The position numbers were made by a program, and so were the translations under genes. The notes under the pieces were generated by a model. It made no database searches. It was not told the origin of the DNA and saw only the letters and a program-made list of their open reading frames with translations. Below are positions 8,956 to 18,404 of a stretch of DNA of 64,000 nucleotides, in pieces. Where the stretch lies: the NCBI RefSeq assembly GCF_900166625.1, contig NZ_LT800499.1:2211731-2275730 (forward strand). Direction: 5' to 3'. This DNA is from Halobacillus massiliensis (lineage in GTDB: Bacteria; Bacillota; Bacilli; Bacillales; Halobacillaceae). Every line of letters begins with the position of its first letter. Position 1 is the first letter of the stretch.

Positions 8956-9551
8956 TGCAGAATATTAGCGGTGCTATTTTGGCTGGCGGCCATTCAAGGA
9001 GAATGGGGGAAGACAAAGCCCTTCTTCCTTTAAGTCATGATATTGTCGCTGGTCACATCTATAAGAAAATGAAAGAAATGTTTGAGCAGGTCACTGTGAA
9101 CCGTCCGGAAAAGCTCCCTGGAATTAATACTATCTATATAGAAGATATCTATAAAGACTGTGGTCCTTTAGGCGGGCTTCATGCTGTTTTGAAAAAAGCG
9201 GATACTGCTTTTACGGCTCTTGCCGCTTGTGATATGCCTTTTATTGAACCTGCTGTTATCCGGCAGCTCGCTTTAACAATCGATAAAGATACTGAAGCGG
9301 TGGTTCCTGTATTTAATGGCCGCAATCAGCCGCTCTCTGGCATTTATCATAAGTCTCTTGCATCTCAAGCGGAACAACTTCTTCAAAATGACGAGAGAAA
9401 AATGCAAAGTCTGCTTGATAATGTTTGTGTAAGGTACGTAAGAAATTTTGACAGCATAGATCCCTCTGCTGTAGAGTGGCACTTTTTTAATATGAACACA
9501 AAAACAGATTATGAAATGGCCCTTTCTCATTTTAACGACTCAGAAAAGTAG
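8955..9551 (+). CDS. mobA: Molybdenum cofactor guanylyltransferase
   Basis: This 198-residue protein has the nucleotidyltransferase signature ILAGGHSRRMGEDKALL at the N-terminus, then DCGPLGGLHA and AACDMPFIEP, the metal-binding Asp region. MobA attaches GMP to molybdopterin to form the guanine dinucleotide cofactor. It overlaps dfrA by one base. The Tat translocase genes follow, and many molybdoenzymes are Tat substrates, so the neighbourhood is consistent, though no molybdoenzyme gene is in the window. Confidence 0.92.
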   Translation: MQNISGAILAGGHSRRMGEDKALLPLSHDIVAGHIYKKMKEMFEQVTVNRPEKLPGINTIYIEDIYKDCGPLGGLHAVLKKADTAFTALAACDMPFIEPAVIRQLALTIDKDTEAVVPVFNGRNQPLSGIYHKSLASQAEQLLQNDERKMQSLLDNVCVRYVRNFDSIDPSAVEWHFFNMNTKTDYEMALSHFNDSEK

Positions 9552-9579
9552 AGGATTACCAGTTATTTTTGATAAAACG

Positions 9580-9609
9580 TTTACGAAGTCTCTCCGATGA
9601 TAGTATAAT
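9580..9609 (+). promoter_or_regulatory. Candidate sigma-A promoter for tatA
   Basis: A -35-like TTTACG and a perfect -10 TATAAT are separated by 18 bases, about 37 bases upstream of the first tatA start and inside the gap after mobA. Confidence 0.5.
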
Positions 9610-9645
9610 CATAGATAGGCATTATCTAAAAGGACGGTGAGAATT

Positions 9646-9846
9646 ATGCTGACAAATATAGGCATCCCTGGCCTGATCTTAATCTTAGTCATTGCACTGG
9701 TCATTTTCGGCCCGAAGAAGCTTCCGGAAATTGGAAAAGCAACAGGAGAAACGCTTAGAGAATTTAAAAAATCTGCCCGTGATTTAACAGGAGAGGAAAC
9801 GGTTTCATCTAAAGATGAGACTAAAGAATCCAACCCGCAAAAATAA
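9646..9846 (+). CDS. tatA: Sec-independent (twin-arginine) translocase subunit TatA, copy 1
   Basis: This 66-residue protein has one N-terminal transmembrane helix ([14 protein letters not shown]), the [11 protein letters not shown] hinge, an amphipathic helix and a charged tail, the standard TatA layout. ATG 9646 is preferred over the in-frame GTG at 9637, which lies inside the AGGACGGTG ribosome binding site. TatA oligomerises to form the pore for folded exported proteins. It is a close paralogue of the next gene. Confidence 0.95.
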   Translation: MLTNIGIPGLILILVIALVIFGPKKLPEIGKATGETLREFKKSARDLTGEETVSSKDETKESNPQK

Positions 9847-9870
9847 TTTTACAATCAGGAGTGTTGCTGC

Positions 9871-10059
9871 ATGCTTTCTAATATCGGCGTGCCAGGTCTG
9901 ATCCTTATTTTAGTCATTGCATTAGTCATCTTTGGTCCTGCGAAGCTTCCCGAAATCGGGAAAGCTTTCGGAAGTTCTTTAAAAGAATTTAAAAGAGCTG
10001 CTGGAGACTTAATGTCTGACGATACTAGTAAAAACAAAGATGATCAAAAACATAAATAG
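9871..10059 (+). CDS. tatA: Twin-arginine translocase subunit TatA, copy 2
   Basis: This 62-residue protein is nearly identical to copy 1 through the membrane helix and hinge ([30 protein letters not shown]) but diverges in the acidic/basic tail. ATG 9871 follows CAGGAG. It lies between copy 1 and tatC, and a strong hairpin directly follows its stop. In Bacillus, TatA-type proteins pair with specific TatC partners; which copy serves this TatC cannot be told from sequence. Confidence 0.95.
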   Translation: MLSNIGVPGLILILVIALVIFGPAKLPEIGKAFGSSLKEFKRAAGDLMSDDTSKNKDDQKHK

Positions 10060-10092
10060 AGAAGATGTAAGGGAGCCCCCCTTACATCTTCT
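10060..10092 (+). terminator. Perfect 14-bp hairpin between tatA and tatC
   Basis: Arms 10060-10073 (AGAAGATGTAAGGG) and 10079-10092 are perfectly complementary around a 5-base loop. It starts at the last base of the tatA copy 2 stop codon. There is no clean U-run afterwards (TTATGTC), so it may be a partial terminator or an mRNA-stabilising stem that makes more TatA than TatC. Confidence 0.7.
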
Positions 10093-10131
10093 TTATGTCA
10101 GGCGTATGATTCGTCTGCTGGAGGTATCCTA

Positions 10132-10896
10132 ATGTCAGAAATGAAACAAACAACGCAAGACGTCGAAATGAATATGACTGACCACTTAAGTGAGCTGCGC
10201 AGGCGGATTATCTGGTCGCTTGTCGCTTTTATTCTCTTTTTTATTCTTGGATTTGTTTTTATTCAGGATATCTATTCTTTTCTTGAAGCTGATATTCCCA
10301 TTAAACTGAATGTAACGAGTCCTGGCGAAATCATTTGGATTTATTTTACCATTGCCAGCTTAGTAGCTATTATCGGCTCTCTGCCTTTTTTATGCCTGCA
10401 GCTTTGGCTGTTTATTAAACCAGCGTTAACAGCGAAAGAAAGAAAAGCCTCTTTAGGTTATATTCCGGCAATTTTTCTGCTTTTTGTAGCTGGATTATCT
10501 TTTGGTTATATTATTTTCGTACAGCTGATCCTGCCGTTTCTCCTTTCATTAAACGATGGCATGTTTAATGAACTGTTTACGGTAGAACGCTATTTTCGTT
10601 TTGTATTCAGGGTAACCATTCCGTTTGCTATTTTGTTTGAGATTCCTATTATTACTATGTTTTTAACCAGCTTAGGTGTAGTTAACCCCGAATTGCTAGT
10701 AAAAATTCGGAAATATGCTTACTTTGTATTAATCATCGTAGGGGCGATGGTTACGCCGCCTGATTTTATCCTGCAAATAGTCGTTGCGATTCCGCTTATA
10801 GTGCTATATGAAGTCAGTATTATTCTTTCGCGCATTGTTTATCGAAGAAAATTAAAAGCTCACCAGGAGTTTATGGAGAAAAATGAGCTTTCGTAA
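10132..10896 (+). CDS. tatC: Sec-independent translocase subunit TatC
   Basis: This 254-residue protein has six membrane helices and the TatC signature MTDHLSELRRRIIWSL near the N-terminus, which binds the twin-arginine signal, plus VTPPDFILQIVVAIPL in the last helices. GGAGG precedes ATG 10132. It is the third gene of the tat cluster, downstream of the hairpin at 10060. Its stop codon lies against the ribosome binding site of yozE. Confidence 0.97.
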   Translation: MSEMKQTTQDVEMNMTDHLSELRRRIIWSLVAFILFFILGFVFIQDIYSFLEADIPIKLNVTSPGEIIWIYFTIASLVAIIGSLPFLCLQLWLFIKPALTAKERKASLGYIPAIFLLFVAGLSFGYIIFVQLILPFLLSLNDGMFNELFTVERYFRFVFRVTIPFAILFEIPIITMFLTSLGVVNPELLVKIRKYAYFVLIIVGAMVTPPDFILQIVVAIPLIVLYEVSIILSRIVYRRKLKAHQEFMEKNELS

Positions 10897-10912
10897 AAAG
10901 GAGGTAATTATT

Positions 10913-11131
10913 ATTCGTTCCTTTTATCACTACATGATGAGATACCGGGGAAACAAGCAGCCTGATGAGGAAAAGCAGCTGGCTGACTGGATGTTTGAAG
11001 ATCATGATTTCCCAAAACAAGCCACCACATATGATGAAGTCAGCCGCTATCTCGAATGGAATATTCCTTTTCCAAATGCTCTGGCTGTTTTTGATCGTTT
11101 GTTTGAAGATTATCAAATAAATGAAGAATAG
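10913..11131 (+). CDS. yozE: YozE-family (UPF0346) small protein, probable ATT start
   Basis: It is about 72 residues. SFYHYMMRYRG, DHDFPKQATTYDEVSRYLE and FDRLFEDYQ match the YozE SAM-like fold; function unknown. Family members begin Met-Lys-SFYHY. Here the codon at that Met position is ATT (10913), eight bases after a strong AAAAAGGAGG at 10895-10904. The only in-frame ATG (10883) lies inside tatC and would put the ribosome binding site within the coding region. ATT initiation is therefore likely. Confidence 0.85.
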   Translation: MRSFYHYMMRYRGNKQPDEEKQLADWMFEDHDFPKQATTYDEVSRYLEWNIPFPNALAVFDRLFEDYQINEE

Positions 11132-11136
11132 CTTGC

Positions 11137-11172
11137 AAAAGGTACCTGTAAAAAGGTATCTTTTTATTTTTT
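11137..11172 (+). terminator. Rho-independent terminator after yozE
   Basis: AAAGGTACC pairs with GGTATCTTT (one G-U) around a 9-base loop, followed by a run of T with one A. Confidence 0.8.
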
Positions 11173-11231
11173 TCAATCCAGTAAAATTTAGTATAATGAA
11201 ACTAGTATAACAAGAAAGTTGGGCGTGTAAT

Positions 11232-12386
11232 ATGAAGATTTTGCATACAGCCGATTGGCATCTCGGTAAAATCGTGAACAATGTGTATATGACTGAAGAC
11301 CAGGAAGATATTTTACATAAACTGCTTGAGATTGTGAAAACTTATCAGCCTGATGTCATCATTATCGCAGGCGACTTATATGACCGTTCCATACCTCCAA
11401 AAGAAGCTGTCGATCTGTTGAACCGTACGTTAACCACTTTGATTCAGGAATATAATATCCCTGTACTTGCGATTTCAGGAAACCACGATAGTGCGGACCG
11501 TCTCGAATTTGGATCAAAGATTTTCCGCTCGCAGGGATTATATTTGGAAACGAAATTGTCCAAGTCCTATGAGCCGGTAACTTTACAAGACGAACACGGG
11601 CCTGTCCATTTTCATTTAATTCCATATGTAGAGCCGGCAGAAGTAGCCTATTGGCTGGATGACAGCACGATAAAAACGCACCATCAGGCGGCGGAAGGGA
11701 TCATCAGCTATATTCGCACACATTTCGATATGACTGAACGGCACATCTGGGTCGGCCACGCCTTTATCGCTGGCGGAATGGAGTCAGAGTCAGAAGAAAG
11801 GTTATCTATGATCGGCGGATCGCCTTATGTAGAAGCTTCTCTATTTGACGACTTTTCATATGTGGCTTTAGGACACCTGCATCAGGCACAAAAAATAAAA
11901 AGAGATGAAGTGCGGTATTCTGGTTCCATCCTTAAGTATTCCTTTTCCGAGGTTAATCATAATAAATCGGTCACGATGGTACATTTGGATGAAGAAAAAG
12001 TGGCTTACTTTGAAAAGCTGCCTCTTTATCCAAGAAGAGATTTTGAAATCGTAGAAGGCTATTTTAATGAACTTTTAGAAGGTTTACATGCAGCAAACAA
12101 AGAAAATTATTTGTATGTCCGCTTGCTCGATGATGGTCAGATTCTAGATCCTATGGGAAAACTTCGTAAGGTTTACCCTAATATTCTTCATTTAGAGCGC
12201 GCACGATTTACTCCGGACACTACATCAAAGAGCAGAGAAGAGTTAAAAGAGAGGCAGAAAATGGAGCCTGTTGATCTATTTGTCTCCTTTTACAGAGACA
12301 TCAAAGGAGAAGAGCTTCCAGAGCACCGGCGGGAACTGATTGAAGCAGCCGTAGATACGTTAAGAAAAGAAGACAGGGAGAGGTAA
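11232..12386 (+). CDS. sbcD: Exonuclease subunit SbcD (Mre11-like)
   Basis: This 384-residue calcineurin-like nuclease has all metal-binding motifs in order: HTADWHLGK (residues 4-12), AGDLYDRSIPP, AISGNHDSADR, VGHAFIAGG and VALGHLHQAQ. With SbcC it forms the ATP-dependent exonuclease that opens hairpins and processes protein-blocked ends. A TATAAT box lies about 33 bases upstream of ATG 11232. SbcC follows four bases after the stop. Confidence 0.97.
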   Translation: MKILHTADWHLGKIVNNVYMTEDQEDILHKLLEIVKTYQPDVIIIAGDLYDRSIPPKEAVDLLNRTLTTLIQEYNIPVLAISGNHDSADRLEFGSKIFRSQGLYLETKLSKSYEPVTLQDEHGPVHFHLIPYVEPAEVAYWLDDSTIKTHHQAAEGIISYIRTHFDMTERHIWVGHAFIAGGMESESEERLSMIGGSPYVEASLFDDFSYVALGHLHQAQKIKRDEVRYSGSILKYSFSEVNHNKSVTMVHLDEEKVAYFEKLPLYPRRDFEIVEGYFNELLEGLHAANKENYLYVRLLDDGQILDPMGKLRKVYPNILHLERARFTPDTTSKSREELKERQKMEPVDLFVSFYRDIKGEELPEHRRELIEAAVDTLRKEDRER

Positions 12387-12390
12387 CATT

Positions 12391-15300
12391 ATGAGAGCAC
12401 TGCGACTGACGATGAATGCGTTTGGTCCATTTAAGCATAAGCAGCAAGTTGACTTTACAGAGCTCGGAAATGAAGCGATTTTTTTAATTACCGGTCCTAC
12501 GGGAGCAGGGAAAACTTCGATATTTGATGCGATCTGCTTTGCGTTATATGGGAAGGCAAGCGGAACAGATCGTGATCAGGATACGTTAAAAAGCCATTTT
12601 GCCACCCCGGAAGAAACGACTTACGTGGAATTTGAATTTCTGCTGCGCGGCAAACACTACCGGATCGTTCGTCATCCAAAGCAGCTGAAAAAAAAGGAAC
12701 GAGGCGAAGGACTTAAAGAGGAGCCGACGAGAGCCGATCTCTATATGATTCAAAATGGAGAAGATCGTCTGATGGCTTCTAAAATTAAAGAAGTGAATGA
12801 AGTAGTGGAGGAATTACTGCGGCTCGACTATGACCAATTCAGAAAAATGATTATGATCCCACAAGGAGAATTCAGACGGTTGATCTCTGAAAACAGTAAA
12901 GAGCGTGAAGAGATTTTACAAAAGATTTTTCGTACTTATTTTTACTCCGAACTGAGTGATCATTTCAGAAATGCTGCCAAAGGGCTTGAGGGAAAAATGA
13001 AAGAGTTCGAATGGAAAATCAATCAGGAAATTGAGAATGTAACATGGGAAGAACATGTGGAAGAAGAAAGGCTCCCAGCTGCCGCTGTAAAGGATCTAAA
13101 ATCTTTAATTAAAAAGCAGAAAGACACAGTGAAAGAGACAGAAAAACAACAGGCCGTTCTTCAAGCTGAAACAGAAAAAGCCTACGATGCTTATCATACA
13201 GGCCTTGGAATTGAAGAATTATTTAAGGAGAAGAATACTCTTCTGGAAGAACAAAGGACACTTGCTGGCAAGGCGCCTGATATAAAACAGCTGGATAATA
13301 AAATAGAGGCTTCCCAAAAAGCATTCCAAGTGCAGCCTTTTGAAAGAGAATTTAAAGAACGCCTGGAAGAAAAAAGAAAGCTTAAGGTTTTAGTTGAGAA
13401 GCGGTCAGAGCTTCGCAGGGAACTTGAGAAAAAAGGTGAAAAGACAGCAGAAGTTTACAAAGAAGAACAGCAGAAGGAAACCGTACGGGAATCTTTAAAA
13501 GAGGATCTTAAACATAAGCTTGAGTTAAAAGAAAAGCTTAGTGAATACTTAGAACTTAAAAGACAGGAGAAAAAAACAGAGCAGACGCTTAAAACCTTTG
13601 AGCAGCAAAAGCAGCAGCTGGCAGAAAGTAGGGAAGTGCTTTTGAGTAAAAAGGAAAAAATGACCGAAGAAATGGCTCAGGAGCGAGAGGTTACCAAAGC
13701 TCTCTACGAAGAGAAGCAAAAGCTGACAGAGTTGGAAAGAACATTAAAGACAACAGAGCGGCTGATTTCCGAGTGGCGTAAGCTTATTGAACTGCGTAAA
13801 CACTTTGAGAATTTAAGAAAAGAAGCGGTACAACAGGAAAAAATGAGAAATTCGGCAAAGTCTGCGTATGATCAGGCGATAGAAGCCTTGCAAAAACATC
13901 ACGCCTACCATCTCGCACTGGAACTCTCTGAAGGTGATTCTTGTCCCGTCTGCGGTTCCAACAGCCATCCCCAGCTTGCCAAAAAGCCTGCTGAGCTCCC
14001 TTCCAATAGCGATATAAATGAATTAAAAAAGAAATACGAAGACTATGATGAAATATATTTGAAAAAGAATGAACAGATGACCTCAGCAAAAGTACGAGGG
14101 ACATCACAGCGGGAGCTTGTGGATGCCATTCAAAAAGAGGAGAAAGACTTAGCCGGTCAAGAGTTTGATACCGAACAAATCAAGAAGAGATGGGAAGAAC
14201 TGCGGCACAGATATGAACAATCGAAACAAACAGCTGAAAGCTTGGAGAAAAAGCTTGCTCGTATAGAGGAAACTGGAAAAAAACTGAAAGAAACGGAAAG
14301 CCAGTTGAACGAAGTTGTTAATAAAGAAGAAGCCTGCATGCAAGAGCTTTTAAAGGTGAAAGAGCAGAAGGTTACTCTTCAAACCCATTTGACTCACTAT
14401 GTGAATCAATATGATTTTCCTGAAGCAGGCAAAATGGATCAAATCGTTTACGAGGCAAAAGAGAAGCTGAACAAGGCTGTGGAACAATGGGAAACTATTC
14501 AACAGCAGTACCAGGAAACGAATGAAAAGCTGCAGCGGGCGTTAACAGAAGAAAGAGAAAGTGAACGTCAATTAAAGCAGTCTGTATCGACATGTGAAGA
14601 CAAAAAAACAGCATTTAATCAAACGCTCGACCAATTCGGCTTCTCTAACGAAGAAGCTTACAAGCAGGCATTGCTGGAACAATCAGAACTTCAGCGTTTA
14701 AAAGAACAAAGCGAGCAATATTACCGCAGGAAAACAGCAGTTGAAGATCAGTTGTCATTGCTAGATGAGAAACTTAAAACGTCCAGTCGTCCAAATCTAG
14801 AAAGCCTTTATGAAAAATGGCAGCAGTTGAAAAAGCAATCCACTGATATTCAGCAGGAAGTCAGTGAACAGCAGCTGAAAATCAAACATCATGAAGCCAT
14901 AAGCGAAAAATTAGAAAACTATATAAATGAACAGGATAAGGTCGCCAAAGATTATTATGATTTAGCAGAAATATCTAATTTGGCAAGAGGGGATAATTCC
15001 CTCAGACTTTCATTGGAGCGCTATGTATTAGCTTCATACCTGGATGAAATTCTACTTCATGCAAATGTGCGATTTGACCAAATGAGTGATCATCGCTATC
15101 AGCTGATCCGAAGTGAACAGATTGCCAAGCGGGGAGCACAAAGCGGTCTTGATCTTGAGGTGACTGACCATCATACCGGACAGACGAGATCTGTAAGAAC
15201 TCTCTCTGGTGGAGAAGGCTTTAAGGCAAGCTTAAGTCTTGCCCTAGGGATGGCAGACGTCGTGCAGGCCCATTCAGGCGGTGTTCAGCTCGATACTCTA

Positions 15301-15495
15301 TTTATTGATGAAGGCTTTGGTACGCTTGATGAGATTTCGCTGGAGCAGGCGATTAACTGTTTGAGAACTCTTCAGGATGGAAACCGTATGTTAGGAGTCA
15401 TTTCCCATGTGCAGCAGCTAAAAGAAGAAATACCTGCCAAGCTTCACGTAAATCCAAGCTCCTCTGGTTCAAGTGTTCAGTTTAAGTTCCAATAA
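12391..15495 (+). CDS. sbcC: Exonuclease subunit SbcC (Rad50-like)
   Basis: This 1034-residue SMC-like ATPase has Walker A GPTGAGKTSIFDAI near residues 35-48, then long Lys/Glu/Gln-rich coiled coils interrupted near the middle by the zinc hook CPVCGS (about residue 515). The C-terminus carries the signature LSGGEGFKASLSLALGMADVVQ and Walker B LFIDEGFGTLD. Two molecules dimerise through the hook and clamp SbcD. AGGGAGAGG precedes ATG 12391, in an operon with sbcD. Near a replication terminus, palindrome processing by SbcCD is biologically relevant. Confidence 0.97.
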   Translation: MRALRLTMNAFGPFKHKQQVDFTELGNEAIFLITGPTGAGKTSIFDAICFALYGKASGTDRDQDTLKSHFATPEETTYVEFEFLLRGKHYRIVRHPKQLKKKERGEGLKEEPTRADLYMIQNGEDRLMASKIKEVNEVVEELLRLDYDQFRKMIMIPQGEFRRLISENSKEREEILQKIFRTYFYSELSDHFRNAAKGLEGKMKEFEWKINQEIENVTWEEHVEEERLPAAAVKDLKSLIKKQKDTVKETEKQQAVLQAETEKAYDAYHTGLGIEELFKEKNTLLEEQRTLAGKAPDIKQLDNKIEASQKAFQVQPFEREFKERLEEKRKLKVLVEKRSELRRELEKKGEKTAEVYKEEQQKETVRESLKEDLKHKLELKEKLSEYLELKRQEKKTEQTLKTFEQQKQQLAESREVLLSKKEKMTEEMAQEREVTKALYEEKQKLTELERTLKTTERLISEWRKLIELRKHFENLRKEAVQQEKMRNSAKSAYDQAIEALQKHHAYHLALELSEGDSCPVCGSNSHPQLAKKPAELPSNSDINELKKKYEDYDEIYLKKNEQMTSAKVRGTSQRELVDAIQKEEKDLAGQEFDTEQIKKRWEELRHRYEQSKQTAESLEKKLARIEETGKKLKETESQLNEVVNKEEACMQELLKVKEQKVTLQTHLTHYVNQYDFPEAGKMDQIVYEAKEKLNKAVEQWETIQQQYQETNEKLQRALTEERESERQLKQSVSTCEDKKTAFNQTLDQFGFSNEEAYKQALLEQSELQRLKEQSEQYYRRKTAVEDQLSLLDEKLKTSSRPNLESLYEKWQQLKKQSTDIQQEVSEQQLKIKHHEAISEKLENYINEQDKVAKDYYDLAEISNLARGDNSLRLSLERYVLASYLDEILLHANVRFDQMSDHRYQLIRSEQIAKRGAQSGLDLEVTDHHTGQTRSVRTLSGGEGFKASLSLALGMADVVQAHSGGVQLDTLFIDEGFGTLDEISLEQAINCLRTLQDGNRMLGVISHVQQLKEEIPAKLHVNPSSSGSSVQFKFQ

Positions 15496-15515
15496 AAGAA
15501 AGGAGAGGTGGCTGT

Positions 15516-15764
15516 ATGTCTACACCGCTTTCCATGGAATGGACAATAATTACGAATGGCAAAGAAAAAAGAGTGTTCCCTAATGATAACCTGTTTGAAA
15601 TAACGTTTGAAGGCTATAAAATATTTCCCCTAAATGAGAGAATTGAAATTAAGCGGAATCCGCGTGCTGATCAAATCGGTTCAGGGCAGATCGAAGAACT
15701 GATTCTTAAAGAAAATTCTACCGTCTGCAAATATCGGTTAATTTCTTTACATTCCGTCAATTAA
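15516..15764 (+). CDS. DUF2584-type small protein
   Basis: This soluble 82-residue protein (MEWTIITNGKEKRVF, EGYKIFPLNERIEIKR, CKYRLISLHSVN) resembles the DUF2584 family of Bacillaceae from memory; function unknown. AAAGGAGAGG precedes ATG 15516, 20 bases after the sbcC stop, so it is probably the last gene of the sbcDC operon. A weak inverted repeat (GGGAAAG/CTTTCCC) follows at about 15770-15810. Confidence 0.75.
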   Translation: MSTPLSMEWTIITNGKEKRVFPNDNLFEITFEGYKIFPLNERIEIKRNPRADQIGSGQIEELILKENSTVCKYRLISLHSVN

Positions 15765-15864
15765 CCCCCGGGGAAAGAGATAATTTATGTCACTTTATGC
15801 GCTTTCCCGGGAAATATCATGAAACCATTTTCAGATAATAACAGAGACGACAAAGGAGTATTAT

Positions 15865-16536
15865 ATGAATGTTTTTGAAAATGATTGGGCTGACGTCCTA
15901 AAAGAAGAAATGGAAAAGCCTTATTATCTGGCATTACGGGAAAAACTTAAATCTGAATATAACAGTGAAAAAATATTTCCCGATATGTATGATATATTCG
16001 CGGCTTTTCACCATACATCTTTTGAAAATACGAAAGTCGTCATTATTGGACAAGACCCCTACCATGGGGAAGGACAGGCCCACGGGTTAAGCTTTTCTGT
16101 ACGCAAAGAGGCAGCCATTCCCCCATCTCTTAGAAATATTTATAAAGAGCTTGAGGATGATTTAGGCATTCATACGCCAGCACATGGAGACTTATCTTAC
16201 TGGGCCAGTCAAGGTGTTCTGCTGCTTAACAATGTATTAACAGTAAGAGCTCATCAGGCCCATTCTCATCGGAATTTAGGATGGGAGCGATTTACTGACC
16301 ATGTGATTGATGTGCTTAATAAAAGAGAACGGCCCGCTGTATTTATGCTTTGGGGAAAGCCAGCACAGAAAAAAGCAGCTTCTGTGGATGCTGCAAAGCA
16401 CTGTGTGATTGAGTCAGCGCATCCAAGTCCGCTTGCAGCTTATAAAGGTTTTTTCGGCAGCCGTCCCTTTTCTAAAGCCAATCGATTTCTCAAATCTAAA
16501 GGTGAAGACCCGATTGACTGGGAGATTAAGGATTAA
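15865..16536 (+). CDS. ung: Uracil-DNA glycosylase
   Basis: This 223-residue family 1 UDG has the water-activating GQDPYHGEGQAHGLSFSV motif (about residues 62-79), LLLNNVLTVR, and the minor-groove loop HPSPLAAYKGFFGSRPFS. It removes uracil from DNA. AAAGGAG precedes ATG 15865. Confidence 0.98.
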   Translation: MNVFENDWADVLKEEMEKPYYLALREKLKSEYNSEKIFPDMYDIFAAFHHTSFENTKVVIIGQDPYHGEGQAHGLSFSVRKEAAIPPSLRNIYKELEDDLGIHTPAHGDLSYWASQGVLLLNNVLTVRAHQAHSHRNLGWERFTDHVIDVLNKRERPAVFMLWGKPAQKKAASVDAAKHCVIESAHPSPLAAYKGFFGSRPFSKANRFLKSKGEDPIDWEIKD

Positions 16537-16611
16537 AAGTTAGTGGATGGCCCATACCTGACCTATAGCTCATGCATAGGCTACCGTAAGAAATATTACG
16601 GAGGGTCTGCT

Positions 16612-17244
16612 ATGTTTCAAAATCAATATCCTTTCAATGGCCCTGGGAGAAACTTTCCAGGAGGTTTTCAGACGCCTGGAACAAACACGCGAGGCATCTT
16701 ATCCAACTTCTTTCAACAGGGTGGACCTCCAGCCGGAGGATTCCCATTTTCCGGCGGGGCCCCCTTCCAAGGACCGGCAGCTTCCACGGGAGGAGGAGCC
16801 GGCTGGCTGGGCAATATTCAAGGCGCCTTAAATGCCATGCAGAAAGCCGCGCCAATGATTCAGCAGTATGGACCAATGATGAAAAACATTCCTGCCATGT
16901 TAAATATGGTTAAGCTCATGAATATGGATGACGACGACGATGACGAGGATGATGGCGAAGAATCAGAAAACGAGAATATAGAAAGCAGTTCACTGGAAAG
17001 CCTGAATGTAAATAAAAAACAAAATAAAGATAAAAAGAAACAAAAGCCTCAGGCAGAGAAGAAAAAAAGAAAGCCTCATAAGCATCATTCAAATGATAAA
17101 AGAAGAGAGTTTGAATCTTCGGATGGAGGATCACGTCCTAAAAAAAGGCATGACGAATCTTCTAATAAGAAAACGAAGCAGCGGCCAAAAGCAAAGCCGC
17201 AAACAAAAAGACAAGGAACATCACAGCCTAAGTTATTTATTTAG
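16612..17244 (+). CDS. yqfQ: YqfQ/VrrA-like low-complexity protein
   Basis: About 210 residues in three parts: a Gly/Pro/Phe/Gln-rich N-terminal half; a short helical region (GWLGNIQGALNAMQKAAPMIQQYGPMMKNIPAMLNMVKLM) ending in a run of Asp/Glu; and a Lys/Gln-rich, strongly basic tail ending PKLFI. This matches B. subtilis YqfQ, whose role is unknown (a spore association is often proposed). GGAGGG lies six bases before ATG 16612; the in-frame ATG at 16543 lacks a good ribosome binding site. Confidence 0.75.
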   Translation: MFQNQYPFNGPGRNFPGGFQTPGTNTRGILSNFFQQGGPPAGGFPFSGGAPFQGPAASTGGGAGWLGNIQGALNAMQKAAPMIQQYGPMMKNIPAMLNMVKLMNMDDDDDDEDDGEESENENIESSSLESLNVNKKQNKDKKKQKPQAEKKKRKPHKHHSNDKRREFESSDGGSRPKKRHDESSNKKTKQRPKAKPQTKRQGTSQPKLFI

Positions 17245-17322
17245 GTAGTGCATGTTGCTTGATTTTTTTTTGTTTTTTAGAAAGAATAAGTTACATGACT
17301 TACTTTTGGGAGGTCCCAACGT

Positions 17323-18282
17323 ATGAATAAACAAACAAAAATAGCTACATTTGCAGGCGGATGCTTTTGGTGTATGGTAGAACCTTTTGAAGAAAGACCA
17401 GGCATTATCTCCGTATCTTCCGGATATACAGGGGGCCATACCGAAAACCCGACATATATGTCCGTGATTACGGAAACGACTGGCCACCGTGAAGCCGTTC
17501 AGATCGAATATGATCCAGAGATATTTCCATATGAGCGGCTTTTAGAGCTCTTCTGGCAGCAAATCGACCCGACCGATGCCGGCGGGCAGTTTGCCGATCG
17601 AGGAGAATCTTATACGACGGCTGTGTATTACCATGATGAGGAACAGAAAAAGGCTGCCGAAGAAAGTAAAGCAGAGCTTGCGGCTTCCAATAAATTCAGC
17701 AATCCGATCGTAACCGATATTCTTCCGGCTGAAACTTTTTATCAGGCAGAAGAAAAGCATCAGGATTATCATAGGAAAAATTCTTATCACTACAAGCGCT
17801 ATAAAAAAGGTTCGGGACGTCAGGACTTTATTAAAAGAACTTGGGGCGTTAAGAAGGATTATAAAGAATTGAGAGAAAAGCTTTCCCCTATTCAATATCA
17901 AGTCACACAAGAAAATGGAACAGAACGGCCATATCAAAATGAATATTATGACCATGAAGAGGAAGGCATCTATGTTGATATTGTTTCCAAAGAACCTCTG
18001 TTCAGTTCCAAAGATAAATATGATGCCGGCTGTGGCTGGCCGAGTTTTACGAAGCCGATTGAAAAGCAGCAGGTAAATGAAAATACGGATATGACCCACG
18101 GGATGATACGCACAGAAGTAAGAAGCGATAAGGGAGATTCTCACCTGGGGCACGTTTTTGATGATGGTCCTCGGGACAAGGGCGGATTGAGGTATTGTAT
18201 CAACTCAGCTGCACTCGAATTTATTCCAAAAGGCGAAATGGAAGAAAAAGGATACGGTTATTTAAAACACTTATTTCAATAA
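17323..18282 (+). CDS. msrAB: Bifunctional methionine sulfoxide reductase MsrA-MsrB
   Basis: A fusion of 319 residues. The N-terminal MsrA domain (about 1-160) has the catalytic GGCFWC motif at residues 11-16 and reduces Met-S-sulfoxide. The C-terminal MsrB domain (about 175-319) has [24 protein letters not shown] and the catalytic RYCINSAAL and reduces Met-R-sulfoxide. The MsrB part lacks the CXXC zinc pairs of some homologues. In B. subtilis these are two adjacent genes; here they are fused. GGGAGG precedes ATG 17323, and a strong terminator follows. Confidence 0.95.
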   Translation: MNKQTKIATFAGGCFWCMVEPFEERPGIISVSSGYTGGHTENPTYMSVITETTGHREAVQIEYDPEIFPYERLLELFWQQIDPTDAGGQFADRGESYTTAVYYHDEEQKKAAEESKAELAASNKFSNPIVTDILPAETFYQAEEKHQDYHRKNSYHYKRYKKGSGRQDFIKRTWGVKKDYKELREKLSPIQYQVTQENGTERPYQNEYYDHEEEGIYVDIVSKEPLFSSKDKYDAGCGWPSFTKPIEKQQVNENTDMTHGMIRTEVRSDKGDSHLGHVFDDGPRDKGGLRYCINSAALEFIPKGEMEEKGYGYLKHLFQ

Positions 18283-18291
18283 GAAATATTC

Positions 18292-18322
18292 AAACTGCCG
18301 GCTTTATACCGGCAGTTTTTTT
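18292..18322 (+). terminator. Rho-independent terminator after msrAB
   Basis: AAACTGCCGG pairs with CCGGCAGTTT around a short loop and runs into a stretch of T. Confidence 0.92.
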
Positions 18323-18404
18323 GTTAGAGTAGATATTTTTTAAAACCTATTGGAAGGGAGAGGTTAAGGATTTGTTATACTGGAGGTAGAAAGAAGGGTG
18401 AGTA

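Noticed and set aside
16543-16611. Longer start for the YqfQ-like protein
   Set aside because: The extension lacks a ribosome binding site and contains the GGAGGG site used by the ATG at 16612.
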